Below, piece by piece: positions 12,386 to 23,798 of a stretch of 64,000 nucleotides of DNA (position 1 is the stretch's first letter; the number at the start of each line of letters is the position of its first letter). The stretch covers positions 868,001-932,000 of the forward strand of contig JAOANU010000003.1 in assembly GCA_034387635.1 (NCBI GenBank). The letters run 5' to 3'. The stretch comes from Rhodosporidiobolus odoratus. Its lineage: Eukaryota > Basidiomycota > Microbotryomycetes > Sporidiobolales > Sporidiobolaceae. The notes below the pieces were generated by a model. That model had not been told where the DNA came from, made no database searches, and was given only the letters and a program-made list of their open reading frames with translations. Both the position numbers and the translations under genes were made by a program.

Positions 12386-15300
12386 ATGGCTTCTTACCTC
12401 GACCCGGCCTTCGATTCTTTAGGGTCGTTTCAACCAACATCGCAGTTCAACGATACCACTACCCTCCTCTCTGGTCCAGAGTTCGATTTCGACTCGACCA
12501 TCTTCTCCGATCCCGGCCCAGTACCCTCCCGCACCACCGGTCCATCCGCTTCTTCCTCTTCCCACTACACCCACTTTGCCGAGCCTCTTCAAACCCTCAT
12601 TCAACCGCCTTTCCCTTCCAACCCGCTCAACACCTCCACCGGCTCCAACTCGTTCCCGCTCTACGATCCGGAGTCGCCCTTCAACTCGCCGGCGTCGCAG
12701 TATCCCGTCAAGACTCTCACCAGGGATGGACGGCTCAAGACGAGGTTGATGGGCGTAGGCAGCGACGGGGGGTTCCTCACCTCGCCGATGATCGTTGGAA
12801 AATCGCGCATGGACAGCAGGACGGGGCGAGCTGGTCCGCCAGAAATCACCATCGACAGCCCAGGTCCGGGTACGCCTCAAGCGGTCACCATGACGCCGGT
12901 CAGCTCTGTCCAGGGCGCTCAGCAGACGCCGAGGACTATGGAGATGGTACCGAGTCTGAGCATGGCGAGTACTGCCAGCTCGATTGGCTTGCCCGGGACC
13001 TCTTCCACCGTCATGTCAACGTCGGGCCAGCGTGGTCCTCCCGGTCCCAGCCGGCCACGGCAAGCGTCAGGAGGACTCGGGATGGGTATCTCTGGCGTGC
13101 CGGACCTTCAGACGGTGCTTGATATGGGCGACTTTGGCGGCGGTAATCCCAACCTGAAAATCTTTGGCATGCCCAAGAACGCCGACCTGGCGGCAATCGC
13201 GGCGGGCAAGAGCGACGGCGTCGAGTGCGACTTCCTCCCCTACCCGGATCACATGCCGACGACCACGCTCGGGCGAGGCAAGCACAACGTGCGAGAAGTC
13301 GGCTCAGGCGTTATCGACGACATGGGGGCCGGTCTCCCAGCTCCTCCTCCTTCCGCGACGAAGTTCGTCGAACACCGCTTCCGCGCTCGCTCTCCCGATC
13401 CTTCGTATGCCCAGATCCCACCTTCCTCTCGGCAACGCCCGACGCGGTCTCTCCCTGCCCGCACAATCAACAAGGCCAAGTCCTGCTCCGCTCTTCGGGC
13501 CTCGGCGCGGGATCAAGCAGGCTACGGCCACAACTCGTACGAGCCGCTGACACCCGCCTCTCATCAAGCCGCCAACTTCGCCGTGCCGCCCTTACCCGGG
13601 GTTCCGTTCAACTCGCCGGACGACGGCATTCCCGTGAACGGAGGCGACCCGAACAACATGCCGTTCAGCTTCTCGGATCTCTACAGCTTCGGCTTAGCCG
13701 CCGACCCGGTTCTGGACGATGTCGATACCGTCAAGAAGAATCAGTACGACTTTGCGAACGAGCTGTTGTCGGTGAGCCCTTCTCTCGATGGAGCGGCTGG
13801 ACTGGGGGTAGGCATCGGTCTCGGTATGGGCGTCGTAAGTGCAGACCAGGACCTCAACTACCTCCAGACTCTCCCTACTCCCTTCGGCACGGTTTCCGCT
13901 CTCTCTTCCCCCTCGACCCCCTACCTTTCCGACCCGTCCCCCGATGTCGGCAGCAGTGCCTACCAGAGCCACGACGAGCTCTCCTCTGCCGCCATGATCG
14001 CAGCCTCCTCCATCGAGTCGACCTTCTCCAACGCGTCCTCCATGGTCCCGCCTCTTCCGCAGAGCAACGGCCGCCAGCGCTGCGTTACATACGGCGGCCC
14101 GCCCTCGACCCTCGCCCTCGGCTCCACCGCGCAGGAAATGGTCGATCCTTCTCTGCTCAGCCCCCAGCACCAGCATCGGCAGCTTTCCTCGCAGGCAGCT
14201 TACGGCGTCGGACAGAAGAACTTCTCCTACCCGACTCGCTTCGCCCAAGAGCAGCAACAGCCGTCATCGATCCACCAGCAGCTCGAACAGCCTGTCCAGT
14301 GGTCGGCGGAAAACCCTCCTCCGCTTCCTCCCATGCCCTCTACTCCTTCTCATCAGCGCGCCCATCACCGTTCCGTCACCGGTCCTCCTGCCACCATCAG
14401 CGGTTACCCCAACGTCAGCAACATCTTCCTCTCCCCCGAGAACCAGCAGACCGCGTACGACCGTAACCTTGCAGCTTTCGATTCTCTCTACGAGGATTAC
14501 GAGGAGCAGCAAGCGTTGCCTACACCTACGAAGCGTTCCCGACCACAATTCGATGACTTCGACGAGGAAGACGAGGATGCGTACTGCCCGGATGAGCAGT
14601 CACCAGATCTGGAAGGCGCGGCGAGCGGTACGAGGGCGAAGCGGTTACGCACGGTCGCTTCGGCGCCTTGTCTGCCCGCCCGGCGGATGAGGCCAGGTCC
14701 CAAGCCGAAGAACACCAAATCGCCCCAGGAGCAGCACCAGTCCGTCTTCAGCGCAACGCTCTCGCCGCCTGTCCCGCATATCCGCCGGGCGACTTCCCCT
14801 TATGCCTCTCCTCTGCTCAGCGACGACGACGATGGTCGCTTCCCTGATCGCGACGCCAACGGTCAGCCTATCACGGCCGAGACGATCACCTACACTCCCG
14901 GTCCCGCCGCTCTGCCCGGCCAACCTCGAAGCTCGGTACCGAAGGAGGTTATCCAGTCGCTCTATTCCGGCATTCCCTCCCATACTGGCGCGAACGGCAC
15001 CAAGGTCCCGAAGCGCTATGTCTGTCTGATCGAGGGCTGCGAGCGGACTTTCCCCCGCAAGAGTGCCATTGAGAGCCACATTCAAACGCATCTCGAGGAC
15101 AAGCCGTTTGTTTGCCCGCATGACGACTGGTGCGCTGCTCTTCCTTCTTTCCGCTTCTTGCTTCACGTTGCTGATCGCCGACTTTCCTGCAGCGATGCTT
15201 CCTTTGTCCGCCAGCACGATCTGCGGCGACACGAGCGTATTCACTCTGGCAATAAACCTTTCCCGTGTCCTTGGTACGCCCCTTTCCTCCTCCCCTGTCT

Positions 15301-15422
15301 CTCGCACCGTTCTGACCCTGAACTCTCTCAACAGCGGTAAAGGCTTTGCACGCGGCGACGCACTGGCCCGACACCGGGCTCGCGGTATCTGCTCGGGCAG
15401 CATCGTCCCTCGACGCATCTAG
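12386..15422 (+). CDS. C2H2 zinc-finger transcription factor, Ace2/Swi5 type
   Basis: Three exons (12386-15129, 15193-15273, 15335-15422) give 970 residues. Three C-terminal zinc fingers span about residue 880 to the end. Finger 1 contains CERTFPRKSAIESHIQTHLE, finger 2 CDASFVRQHDLRRHERIH, finger 3 CPCGKGFARGDALARHRARG followed by ICSGS. The SHIQTHLED linker and the CPCGK...RARGICSG ending are the signature of yeast Swi5/Ace2 rather than Crz1, which lacks them. Those factors drive daughter-cell, septum-degrading and late-mitotic genes. The long N-terminus is Ser/Pro/Gln-rich and probably holds activation and regulatory regions, including HHRSVT near residue 660, which fits the HxRxx[ST] pattern of NDR/Cbk1 kinases that control Ace2. 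Introns 2 and 3 cut inside fingers. The precise orthologue is uncertain. Confidence 0.8.
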
Positions 15423-15875
15423 GCGCGAGAAGCAGACTTCCAGGCTTCCTCTTCCCGTCCTGTCGTAATCGTTTCATCTCGCGCCTCCTTGAATTATTTC
15501 GCATTTCATCATTCCTCACGACTCTCCATCATATCCATTCAGACCTTTGTTGCTCTACCAACCCCCTCTTCTTGTGACTGTCACCTATTACCCCTAGTTT
15601 TTACTTTTCCTCCCTATAGTCTACTCCTACCTTTCAGTGGTAGCTACTGCTTGTCCTCGTATACCCCCTCCCCCGTCCCTGCCTATCTTCCCTCTTCTTG
15701 TTCACGACGTACTTCGCTTTCTGTACACAGTCGTCTTTGCCTTCCCTTTTTGTCAGCGGATTCCCGCTCTCTTTCTTGGAATCACAGCTTGAGCATTTGA
15801 CCACAGAGGACCGTAGCGGAAAGTATGCGATTGCGAGGTTGTACACGAGAATATAGGGAGAGCATGAGAGGTGCC
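15423..15875. other. Convergent intergenic region
   Basis: About 450 bp between two converging stop codons (zinc-finger factor and MAK5). It is pyrimidine-rich on the plus strand. It should contain both 3' ends. No gene seen. Confidence 0.55.
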
Positions 15876-18800
15876 TCAGTCGGTACGAGCCTTCTTCCCG
15901 TCCGCCGCCTCCTTCTGCTTTTTCCCCTTGGGCGCCTTGGCCAAGTCGTTGAGAGCGGTCGAAGCTTCCACTCCAAGGATCGAGCTGTGACCTGCATGTC
16001 CGGCAAATGCACCTTTGTCAGCAACTTCACAGTGCAAAGCGGACAACATGATCGCATCGAGGAGAAAAGAGGGACGGAAGGAGGACAACCTCAAAACGTA
16101 CCCGTTCCTCCAATCAACTGATCCACGAACCCCACTGTACCCCTCGTCGTCAGATACTTGGCCGACACTCCACGGACCATCAACGGTTTCGAGAGGAGGG
16201 CGTCAAGTTGGGATTTTAGGCCTCGGGCGCGGGCTATGGCTTGGTTGCGTTGCCTTTTGGAGGTGGTGCGAGGGGCGTCGGGGTCGGAGCTGCGCAGCCA
16301 AAGACGAGGGGGGAAAGAGGGTCAGTACGACATAGTCGAGCCTGAAAAGTTGCGGGGTCGAGGGGAGCAAAGGAATGGCGAGAAAGAACGGAGAACAAGA
16401 GATGCGGGAGAGAAAACACACTCGATCTCGTCCTCGTCCATATCAATCTCCATAGCCTCTGCTGCCTGTCTCAACCATTTGTCCTCATGGGCTTGTTTCG
16501 TAGCCCGATGGTGAGCTTTATCGATTTCTTTCGCGAGTTCGACGCGTTTCTTGAGCTGGTCCATGATGGAAAAGTCGAGGGGGAGGGTGGGGAGTTCGGT
16601 CGCTACGGGTACGGGAATCAAGCGAGTGTCAGACCGATGCAGCTCTGAGCGCTAAATTGAACCGCAGTCGCGTAGGAAAAGAAGGGGGGATGAGTTAGAG
16701 AGAGAGAGAGATCAAATACCTACACTTGCCAAGACTAGCCATCAACATTCTCTGCACATTCTTCTCCTCCGGCGCCACCAATTGCAGCGCAAGACCTTCC
16801 GTTCCAGCACGAGCTGTACGTCCGGACCGATGTACGTACGTATCGGCCGCTCGGGGGAGTTGAAAGTGGACTACGTGAGAGACGGATGGGATGTCGAGAC
16901 CACGGGCGGCGACGTCGGTGGCGAGGAGGACGGCGGTAGGGTTCGTCTTGAAGCTGCAGACGACGGGTTCCGTAAGCATGATCCACGAACGTGCAGGGCA
17001 GGACCAACGCGAGAGTGAGGAAGACGTGGAGAGAGGGTTCTTACCGGTCGAGCGCCTTCAACCGTTGCCGTTGTTGCATGCCAGAGTGAATGGCGATGAC
17101 GTTGACCTTGAGTAGCGTGAGCATGGGCAATAACCTACGGATACCGTCAATCGATGCGAGGAAGACGATGGTTCGCGCGGGGTAGCGGAGGAGGAAGTGG
17201 TAGAGGTGAATGTCCTGCTCAACAGAGATGTCAGCGCCGTAGAGGGTATCAGAACAAGGGATTTCGCAATCGTCAGCAAGCAAACCTTCTCCGCCTGCAG
17301 GCATTCAACTTTGCACTCCTTCAAGGTTTCCACCAGGCCATGTTCCGGAGAGAGGTCGATGATCTCAGGGTCCGAGTCGCGGAAGTCGAGGCGGTCAAGG
17401 AGATCATCTGCGTTCGGAGCCACAAGAGCGCATCAGTACTCTTGCAGCTTAAGCCGCGGGAACAATTCGTGAAGAACGCGGACGCATGAACGCACCCAAA
17501 CTCGACATGTCCCCTCCGCCCTCTTGCGGCGGTACCCATCTCCTGTTCGTCAACCCACCCCGCTTGCGGAAGTTCTGCTGCAGCTCCTTACTCATGGTTG
17601 CGGAGAAGACAAAGGTTCGCATGTCTGGGCGGGCGGGAAGGAGGTTGACGGAGGAACGGGAGGCGAAATCGTCGGTAAAGTCGGAGGTGTCTTGACCACT
17701 GTGTGACAGAAAGAGGTCAGTCTTCGGTTGCGGAGACATAGACTTTAACACTGGAGCGAGGTGAAGGACAGCTCACCTTGATCGCCGGGTAAGCTTGACG
17801 ATGTTATCCAGCTCGGCGTAGTGACCATTCTCAATCATCCTGTCCGCCTCATCAATCACAAGGAATTTCATGCCTTTGATCTCGCGCACCAGGAAATCGC
17901 TCTGCACGTGAACGATTATAAAGACCGATCAGTTTGACCTCAACGCGGAGATCGGAACGATCAGGACAGGTAAAACCGCGACGCACCTCGCCAATAAGGT
18001 CCCACAGCCGGCCCGGAGTAGCCACAACGATGTCCGCTCCCTTCTCCAGCTGCCTCTTCTGCTTCTCGGCGCTCATTCCTCCGGTCAAAGTAACAACATT
18101 GACCAAACGCCCCTTCTTCCGCTTTCTCGGATCTTCAGGTGCCAGGGCGTCCATCTCGGGCGTCGAAGGTCGAAGAGGTAGAGTCCGAACGGCGAGAGAA
18201 GCGAGGGCTTGGCGGACTTGAAGGGCGAGCTCGCGGGTTGGGCAGAGGATGAGAGCGGCGAGACGGGTGGGAGGGTAAGGGGGTGCGTCTTCCTCCTCCT
18301 CATCTGTCCCATCTTCCTCTTCCTCGAAACCGGGCGGTGGCTGAGCGAGGATGTGAGAGAGGATGGGTAGGCCATAGGCGAGTGTTTTACCGGAACCGGT
18401 TTGGGCGATTCCGACAATGTCGCGAACGGTGGAGAGTTCGGAAGGGGCAAAGGCGGACTCGACTGGTTCGTCTGATGTTGCCTGATCAGTGAAAAAGGGC
18501 GAGTCGACAAGGAGAGCGCGTTCTTGGATTGCGGTAGGTTTCGAGAATTTCAGTTCAGCAAGAGCGCGGTAGAGGGGAGTAGGCAGGGTGAGGTGAGACC
18601 AGGCGGGAAGAGCTGCTTGCACTACAGATCATGTAATGTCAGCAAGACGCATCCGAATGCTGTTCGGGACGAACGCACCGTCGAAAGGCTCCTCTGGCCC
18701 ACCCTCTTCTCCAACTTCAGTTTCTTTCCCTGTTCCTGCCTCTTCGCGTGCCCGCTTTTTCCCTTTCGCCTTTTCCTTGCCTTTCTTTGCCTTTACCGCT

Positions 18801-19360
18801 GGTTGCTTCACTCCTGCTGGCTGCTCCTGATCCAACTTTGCCCCTTCAGCCTTTTCTCCTTGTGTTGGTGTGCGCTCGTCCGGGAAGCTCAATTCCTCGT
18901 CCTCCTGGAAAGCGGGCTCTTCGTCGGAAAACGCCGAGACAAAGCCTTGGTCGTGTGCTCCGTCCTGGTCGACGGCCTTGTCCTTTCCCTTTTTGCTTTT
19001 CTTGGTGGGGGGCTCATCGTCTTCTCGGGTCTGGGAGGGGTAGGAGTCAACGTGCGAAATCTCGACCTGAGGCGTTACAGCTGCACAGACCTTGAAGACG
19101 ACCTTTCCATCCTCGTAAGCAATGTCTACGCCTTCGATTTCGTCAAGCTCGAGCAAGCCGCCGTCGTCGTCGAACCCGAGTTCAGCGGGTAAGGTGAGTT
19201 GCTTCCAGTTGAGATCGGCTGCACGTCGCTCTTTGAAGGTGGGCTGTGGTTTGGCTGAGGTTGTAGAGGTAGTCGAGGATTTGTTGGTTCGAGAGGAGGA
19301 GGAGGTAGTTCCCTTCTTCTTGGCGCGGAGGCGGGCAAAGGCGTACGAGTTGGTGGGCAT
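15876..19360 (-). CDS. MAK5: DEAD-box ATP-dependent RNA helicase MAK5 (DDX24 family)
   Basis: Ten exons on the minus strand; clear boundaries include 19360-18679, 18621-17987, 17901-17777 and a last exon starting at KGGTGHSS-type sequence near 15992. MAK5 acts in nucleolar 60S ribosomal-subunit assembly. The N-terminus has LNWKQLTLP and [12 protein letters not shown], the MAK5-specific opening. Helicase motifs follow: Q motif (KPTAIQ), Walker A (AQTGSGKT), [53 protein letters not shown] and [10 protein letters not shown]. An acidic/lysine-rich insert lies between the N-terminal signature and the helicase core, as usual in the family. The C-terminal extension with [18 protein letters not shown] and a basic tail is also typical. 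Confidence 0.92.
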
Positions 19361-19870
19361 GCCGTGCTGTAACTCTGAGCTGACTGGAGTGGTCCTAGAA
19401 GCAGATCGAGAGTAGGAGGGAGCAGAGAGGGAAATTGAGATTGTCCTGTCCTTTACTACTCAACGCACAAAGCTAGATAGTAACTCACTCCTCGCAGAGC
19501 CTGAGACAACCCACCCGCTGAACCAAAGCACCCAGGCCCCAACGAACTGCTCGAGTCGACGTTCTCGCTTTCCAAGTCCTCGACACCTCTCGAGTCTTTT
19601 GCAGCCCTCGACGCGAGCCAGTCAGGTCCGTACTGAGGGCTCAAGCACTTTTCGAGCCTCATTAGCTGACCCCAGCGCTCTCGCACATGTCCTCTTGCCG
19701 AACTCGTTCTTACATCCAACCTCCGCACCCCCACTACTACTATACTTCTTCTTCAACTCGCTGTCGCCCTTCAGCCTCGAGTTACCGCTTTCCCGTCTGA
19801 CGCTGCGCCGCCGTACGTCTCAATAGCTGTCCATCCCGCCCAAGCCCACACTCTCTCTCACCCTGCAACC
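19361..19870. promoter_or_regulatory. Divergent promoter region MAK5 / oxoprolinase-like gene
   Basis: About 510 bp between two divergent starts. The 60 bp before the plus-strand ATG at 19871 are C/T-rich, as in most leaders here. I recognise no specific operator. Confidence 0.5.
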
Positions 19871-22800
19871 ATGTCGATCAACCTTCCCGACCGCTCCATC
19901 AAAATCGCTGTAGACAGAGGTGGCACCTTTGTACGCTTTTTCACGCCTACAGTTGTCATACGGAACCGCTTATTGACCTCGTGTACACGCGCAGACCGAC
20001 GTACACGCTTCCTGGCCGGTCGACGGACAAGAAGAGCGCAAGGAAATCATCCTCAAACTCTTGTCAAGCGACCCTGGTCACTACGAAGACGCCCCGCGAG
20101 GTCCGTTGTTACCATCTCACCTTTCCGAATCATTACTCACACCGTGTCTGCACACAGAGGGCGTCCGACGAGTGCTCGAACTCGCTACCGGAAACACCTA
20201 CAAGCGACAAGACCGTCTGCCGGTCGACAAGATCGATTCAATCCGTCTATCCACGACGGTCGCCACCAACGCACTGCTCGAACGCAAGGGCGCGAGACAC
20301 GCTCTTGTGGTGACAAAGGGCTTTGCGGATCTGCTCGAGATCGGTGCGCTCTTGCTCGTTTTCTCGTTCCAGGCAAAGGAGAAACCTGATGCAGCAAACC
20401 GCAGGAAACCAATCTCGACCCAAGATCTTCGACCTGGCCATCAAACGCCCTTCGGTCCTCTATTCCACCGTGGTCGAAGTCGACGAACGCGTCACTCTGC
20501 TCGGGTACACCTCGGATCCGAAGCAGTCGGAACGAGCCGTCAAGTTTGCCGAGGATGGCAAGATTGAGAAGGGATACGATGGAGAGACGTACGAAGAGGG
20601 TAGTGTGGTTCGGGGTTTGAGCGGGGAGGCAGTGCATATCCTGAAGAGGGTGGATGAGAAAAAGGTCGAGGAGGATTTGAAGAAGCTGTATAAGCAAGGT
20701 GCGCCTGCTTGTTGTGTGCCTTTCCCCTTCCTTTGTACCTCGGCTACTACTCCTCCTGCTTGGCTGATCCCTTCTCTCTGCCTCAAACAGGATACCGCAG
20801 TCTTGCCATCGTCCTCATGCATTCCTTCACCTTCCCCGGTAGGCTTCCCTTGTCGCGCACTACCTTTGAAACCTGACTGAACCTTCCGCCTGCAGATCAC
20901 GAGCAACAGATCTCTCGTATAGCCGAGAGTGTGGGCTTCTCCCATATCTCGATTTCCTCCTGCGCCCTCCCCATGATCCGGTACGTCCCACTTGATCGCT
21001 GTCAGCCCCAACCCCTGCCGTGGAGCTTCCTAACTCATTGAGACTGCGTGGATAGCATCGTCGCCCGCGGCATGTCCACCTCCGCCGATTCCTACCTAAC
21101 CCCCGTCCTCCGCGAATACATCGACTCGTTCTTTTCCGGCTTTGACGAGAGCCTGAGGCAAACCAGCTACAGCGAGACCAAGAGCAAGGAACAGGCCGAG
21201 AGGGAGACTACGGTCGAGTTCATGAGGAGTGATGGGGGCTTGACGGATGTCGGGGATTTCAGTGGGTTGAAGAGCATTTGTGCGTTATTAGCTAGGTTCT
21301 CGCTACTTTGTCTCGTATACTCACATTTGACTGCTTCTTATACGCTCAGTGTCCGGCCCAGCCGGCGGTGTTGTCGGCTATGCCCTGACGAGCTACGAGA
21401 AAGGCGGGCAAGCCGTCATCGGGCTGGACATGGGAGGTTCGCTCTTTTTCCCCGATATCACAAAACCTTCGAGAACGCACTGACTGTTGCTGCTCTGAAC
21501 TCGCTTGCAGGTACTAGCACGGACGTGAGCCGGTACGATGGAGAGTACGAGGTGCGCTTTCCTCTACTCTTCGGCGGCTACTGGGCTTGTGCTCGCCCAT
21601 GTTAATCACGATTGCTGACACTGGAGCCTCCGTTGAGCGCAGACTGTCTTCGAGACTACCACTGCTGGTATCACCGTATGCTTTTGCCCTTCTTGGTCGC
21701 AAAGAAACGCTGGCTTACTGCCGCCTCCCTTCCCTCTCGATCGACAGGTCATGTCGCCACAACTCTCGATCAATACGGTAGCAGCAGGTGGAGGCTCCCG
21801 ACTGTTCTGGCGAAACGGGATGGTGCGTCTTCCCTCTCCCCCTGGCTTTGCCCTCCTCTGCTCGCTGATTGCTCTCCATGAGCAGTTCGCGGCAGGACCC
21901 GAAAGCGCATCTTCGCACCCTGGTCCAGTATGCTACCGCAAGAACGGGTATCCGGCCATCACGGATGCGAACCTGGTGCTGGGGCGTCTTTTGCCAGCAC
22001 ATTTTCCTGCTATCTTCGGGTTTGTCTCTTTTCTGCGCGCCAGTCAGTCAGACTGTAGCTCACCTTGTCTCACCTTTGTCGATACCACTCCCTACAGCGA
22101 GACAGAAGACCAGCCTCTCGATGTGAAAGCCTCAAGAAGTGCCCTCGAAGCGTTGCGCAAGCAGATCAACGAGGAGACCGTTAGCAATATGTCGCTTGAT
22201 GAAGTCGCCTACGGGTTCATCCGTGTCGCCAACGAGACCATGTGCGTCAACCTCCATATCTCTACCCGTGCTCTTTCGTACGTCGCTAATCATGGTTGAG
22301 CCGTTGAGCAGGTGCCGGCCGATTCGCTCGTTGACCGAATCACGAGGCTACGATACGAGCAAGCACGTTCTCGCTTGCTTTGGTGGTGCAGGTGGACAGC
22401 ATGCGTGTGCTTTAGCCCACACTTTGGGGATCAAAACGGGTGCGTGCCTTGCTCAATCGCGTCGCAGAAAGAGGGCGGAGTTGAGAAGGCCAATCTTGGG
22501 GGCTGAGTTGTTTTGGTGTCTGGTGTGCAGTGCTCATTCATAGGTACTCGTCGGTATTGTCTGCTTATGGAATGGCGGTGAGTTCTGTGCTCCGCTCTCT
22601 CTCCGACCTTTCATGCTGACTTTTTCTCCCCTCATCAGCTGGCCGAACGGTATGTTCCTCTCCCCCTCCACGCTCTCGGACCTCGCCCTCGTCCCCGCTG
22701 ACTCTGCACCGCGCCCGCAGAGTCTTCGAACGCCAAGAGCCCTCTTCCGAAACCTGGTCCGATCCTGGTGCCCCCGATAGGCTCAAGCAACGGCTCGACG

Positions 22801-23610
22801 ACCTGAGTGAACAGGTCAAGGAGACGTTGAAGAAGCAGGGGTTCGAGGGGGAGAGGGTTGAAGTGCAGAGGTTTTTGAATTGTCGGTACCAGGTGCGGTT
22901 TGCTCTCTCCCTATCTCTGCACCCCTGATGGATGCGACCGCGAGCGTGGATGTGGGGTCGGAACGGTAGGCTGACGTGACATGCGCTTCCTATGCACTCG
23001 CGTGACCTACAGGGCACAGATTCTGCGCTGTTCACTCGGCAGCCCGAAGGAAGCTTCGACTTTGACAAAGCGTTCGCAGAGAACTACAAGGTTAGCCCTG
23101 CTTCCTCTCCTACAATCATGACAGAGTCACGCTGACCGTCGTGTCGCGTTGCAGCAAGAGTACGGTTTCACCATGGACTCGACCGTCATCGTCGACGACG
23201 TCCGCGTCCGAGGTGTCGGTAAATCATTCGACAACCTGGGCAAGAGCGTCTTTGCCGAAGCGAAGGAGCTCGAGTTTGAACCGCTCGAGCGGGAAGTCAA
23301 GGACCGCGAAGAGGAGAGCAAGGGCAAGTGTGCAGAAATGGCTTCGACGTACTTTGAGGAAGGGGGACGGGTCGAGGTACCGGTTTACTTGTTGGAAAGG
23401 CTCGAGGCGGGGGATGTGGCTGAGGGGCCTTGTACGTTCTCCTTCCACTACTAGTCTGACCGGCCGCGTCTACTTGCGGACGAGTGCTGACTGTGCTGGC
23501 GCTGAGCAGGTCTGATCCTGGATGGGACACAGACGATTGTGGTGAGTCCGGGTGCTCGGGCCAAGGTGACGAGTAAGCATTTGCTGGTGGAGCTTAGTGG
23601 TAAGGACTAG
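19871..23610 (+). CDS. 5-oxoprolinase-like protein, hydantoinase-A half only
   Basis: Twenty exons totalling 776 residues; the frame closes exactly through all of them. 5-Oxoprolinase opens 5-oxo-L-proline to glutamate with ATP in the glutathione cycle. Visible family motifs are DRGGTFTDVHA at the start, [90 protein letters not shown] and [14 protein letters not shown]. After [19 protein letters not shown] the protein ends at a TAG, where the known ~1290-residue enzyme would continue into its hydantoinase-B half. No B half follows before the next gene. Exon 16 (22639-22649) has only 11 nt. Either a separate B subunit exists elsewhere, or this is an A-only paralogue, or the gene has been truncated. 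Confidence 0.8.
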
Positions 23611-23798
23611 CAAAAGTGATGCGCTGAGCAGTACATAGAGTATTGTTTTCTGAGGCTGATTCGGGGAGATTGACGGTTGGCGAGTGCTCGATCCTCTGGT
23701 TGCCCTCGTGCCCTGGCGAGAGTACCAAGTCTGCTTTCTCTTCTTCACTCTCCCTTTACTTTCTCCGTATCTGCTGTAGCCTACTCGCAACTAGTACC

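Noticed and set aside
12386..15422. Assignment of the zinc-finger factor as Crz1
   Set aside because: The SHIQTHLED linker and the CPCGK...ICSG third finger are Ace2/Swi5 features. Crz1 was only suggested by the PEITID peptide.
23611..23798. Continuation of the oxoprolinase-like gene through GTAAGG at the stop codon
   Set aside because: The candidate intron would be about 35 nt, too short for this genome, and the downstream frame does not resemble a hydantoinase-B domain.
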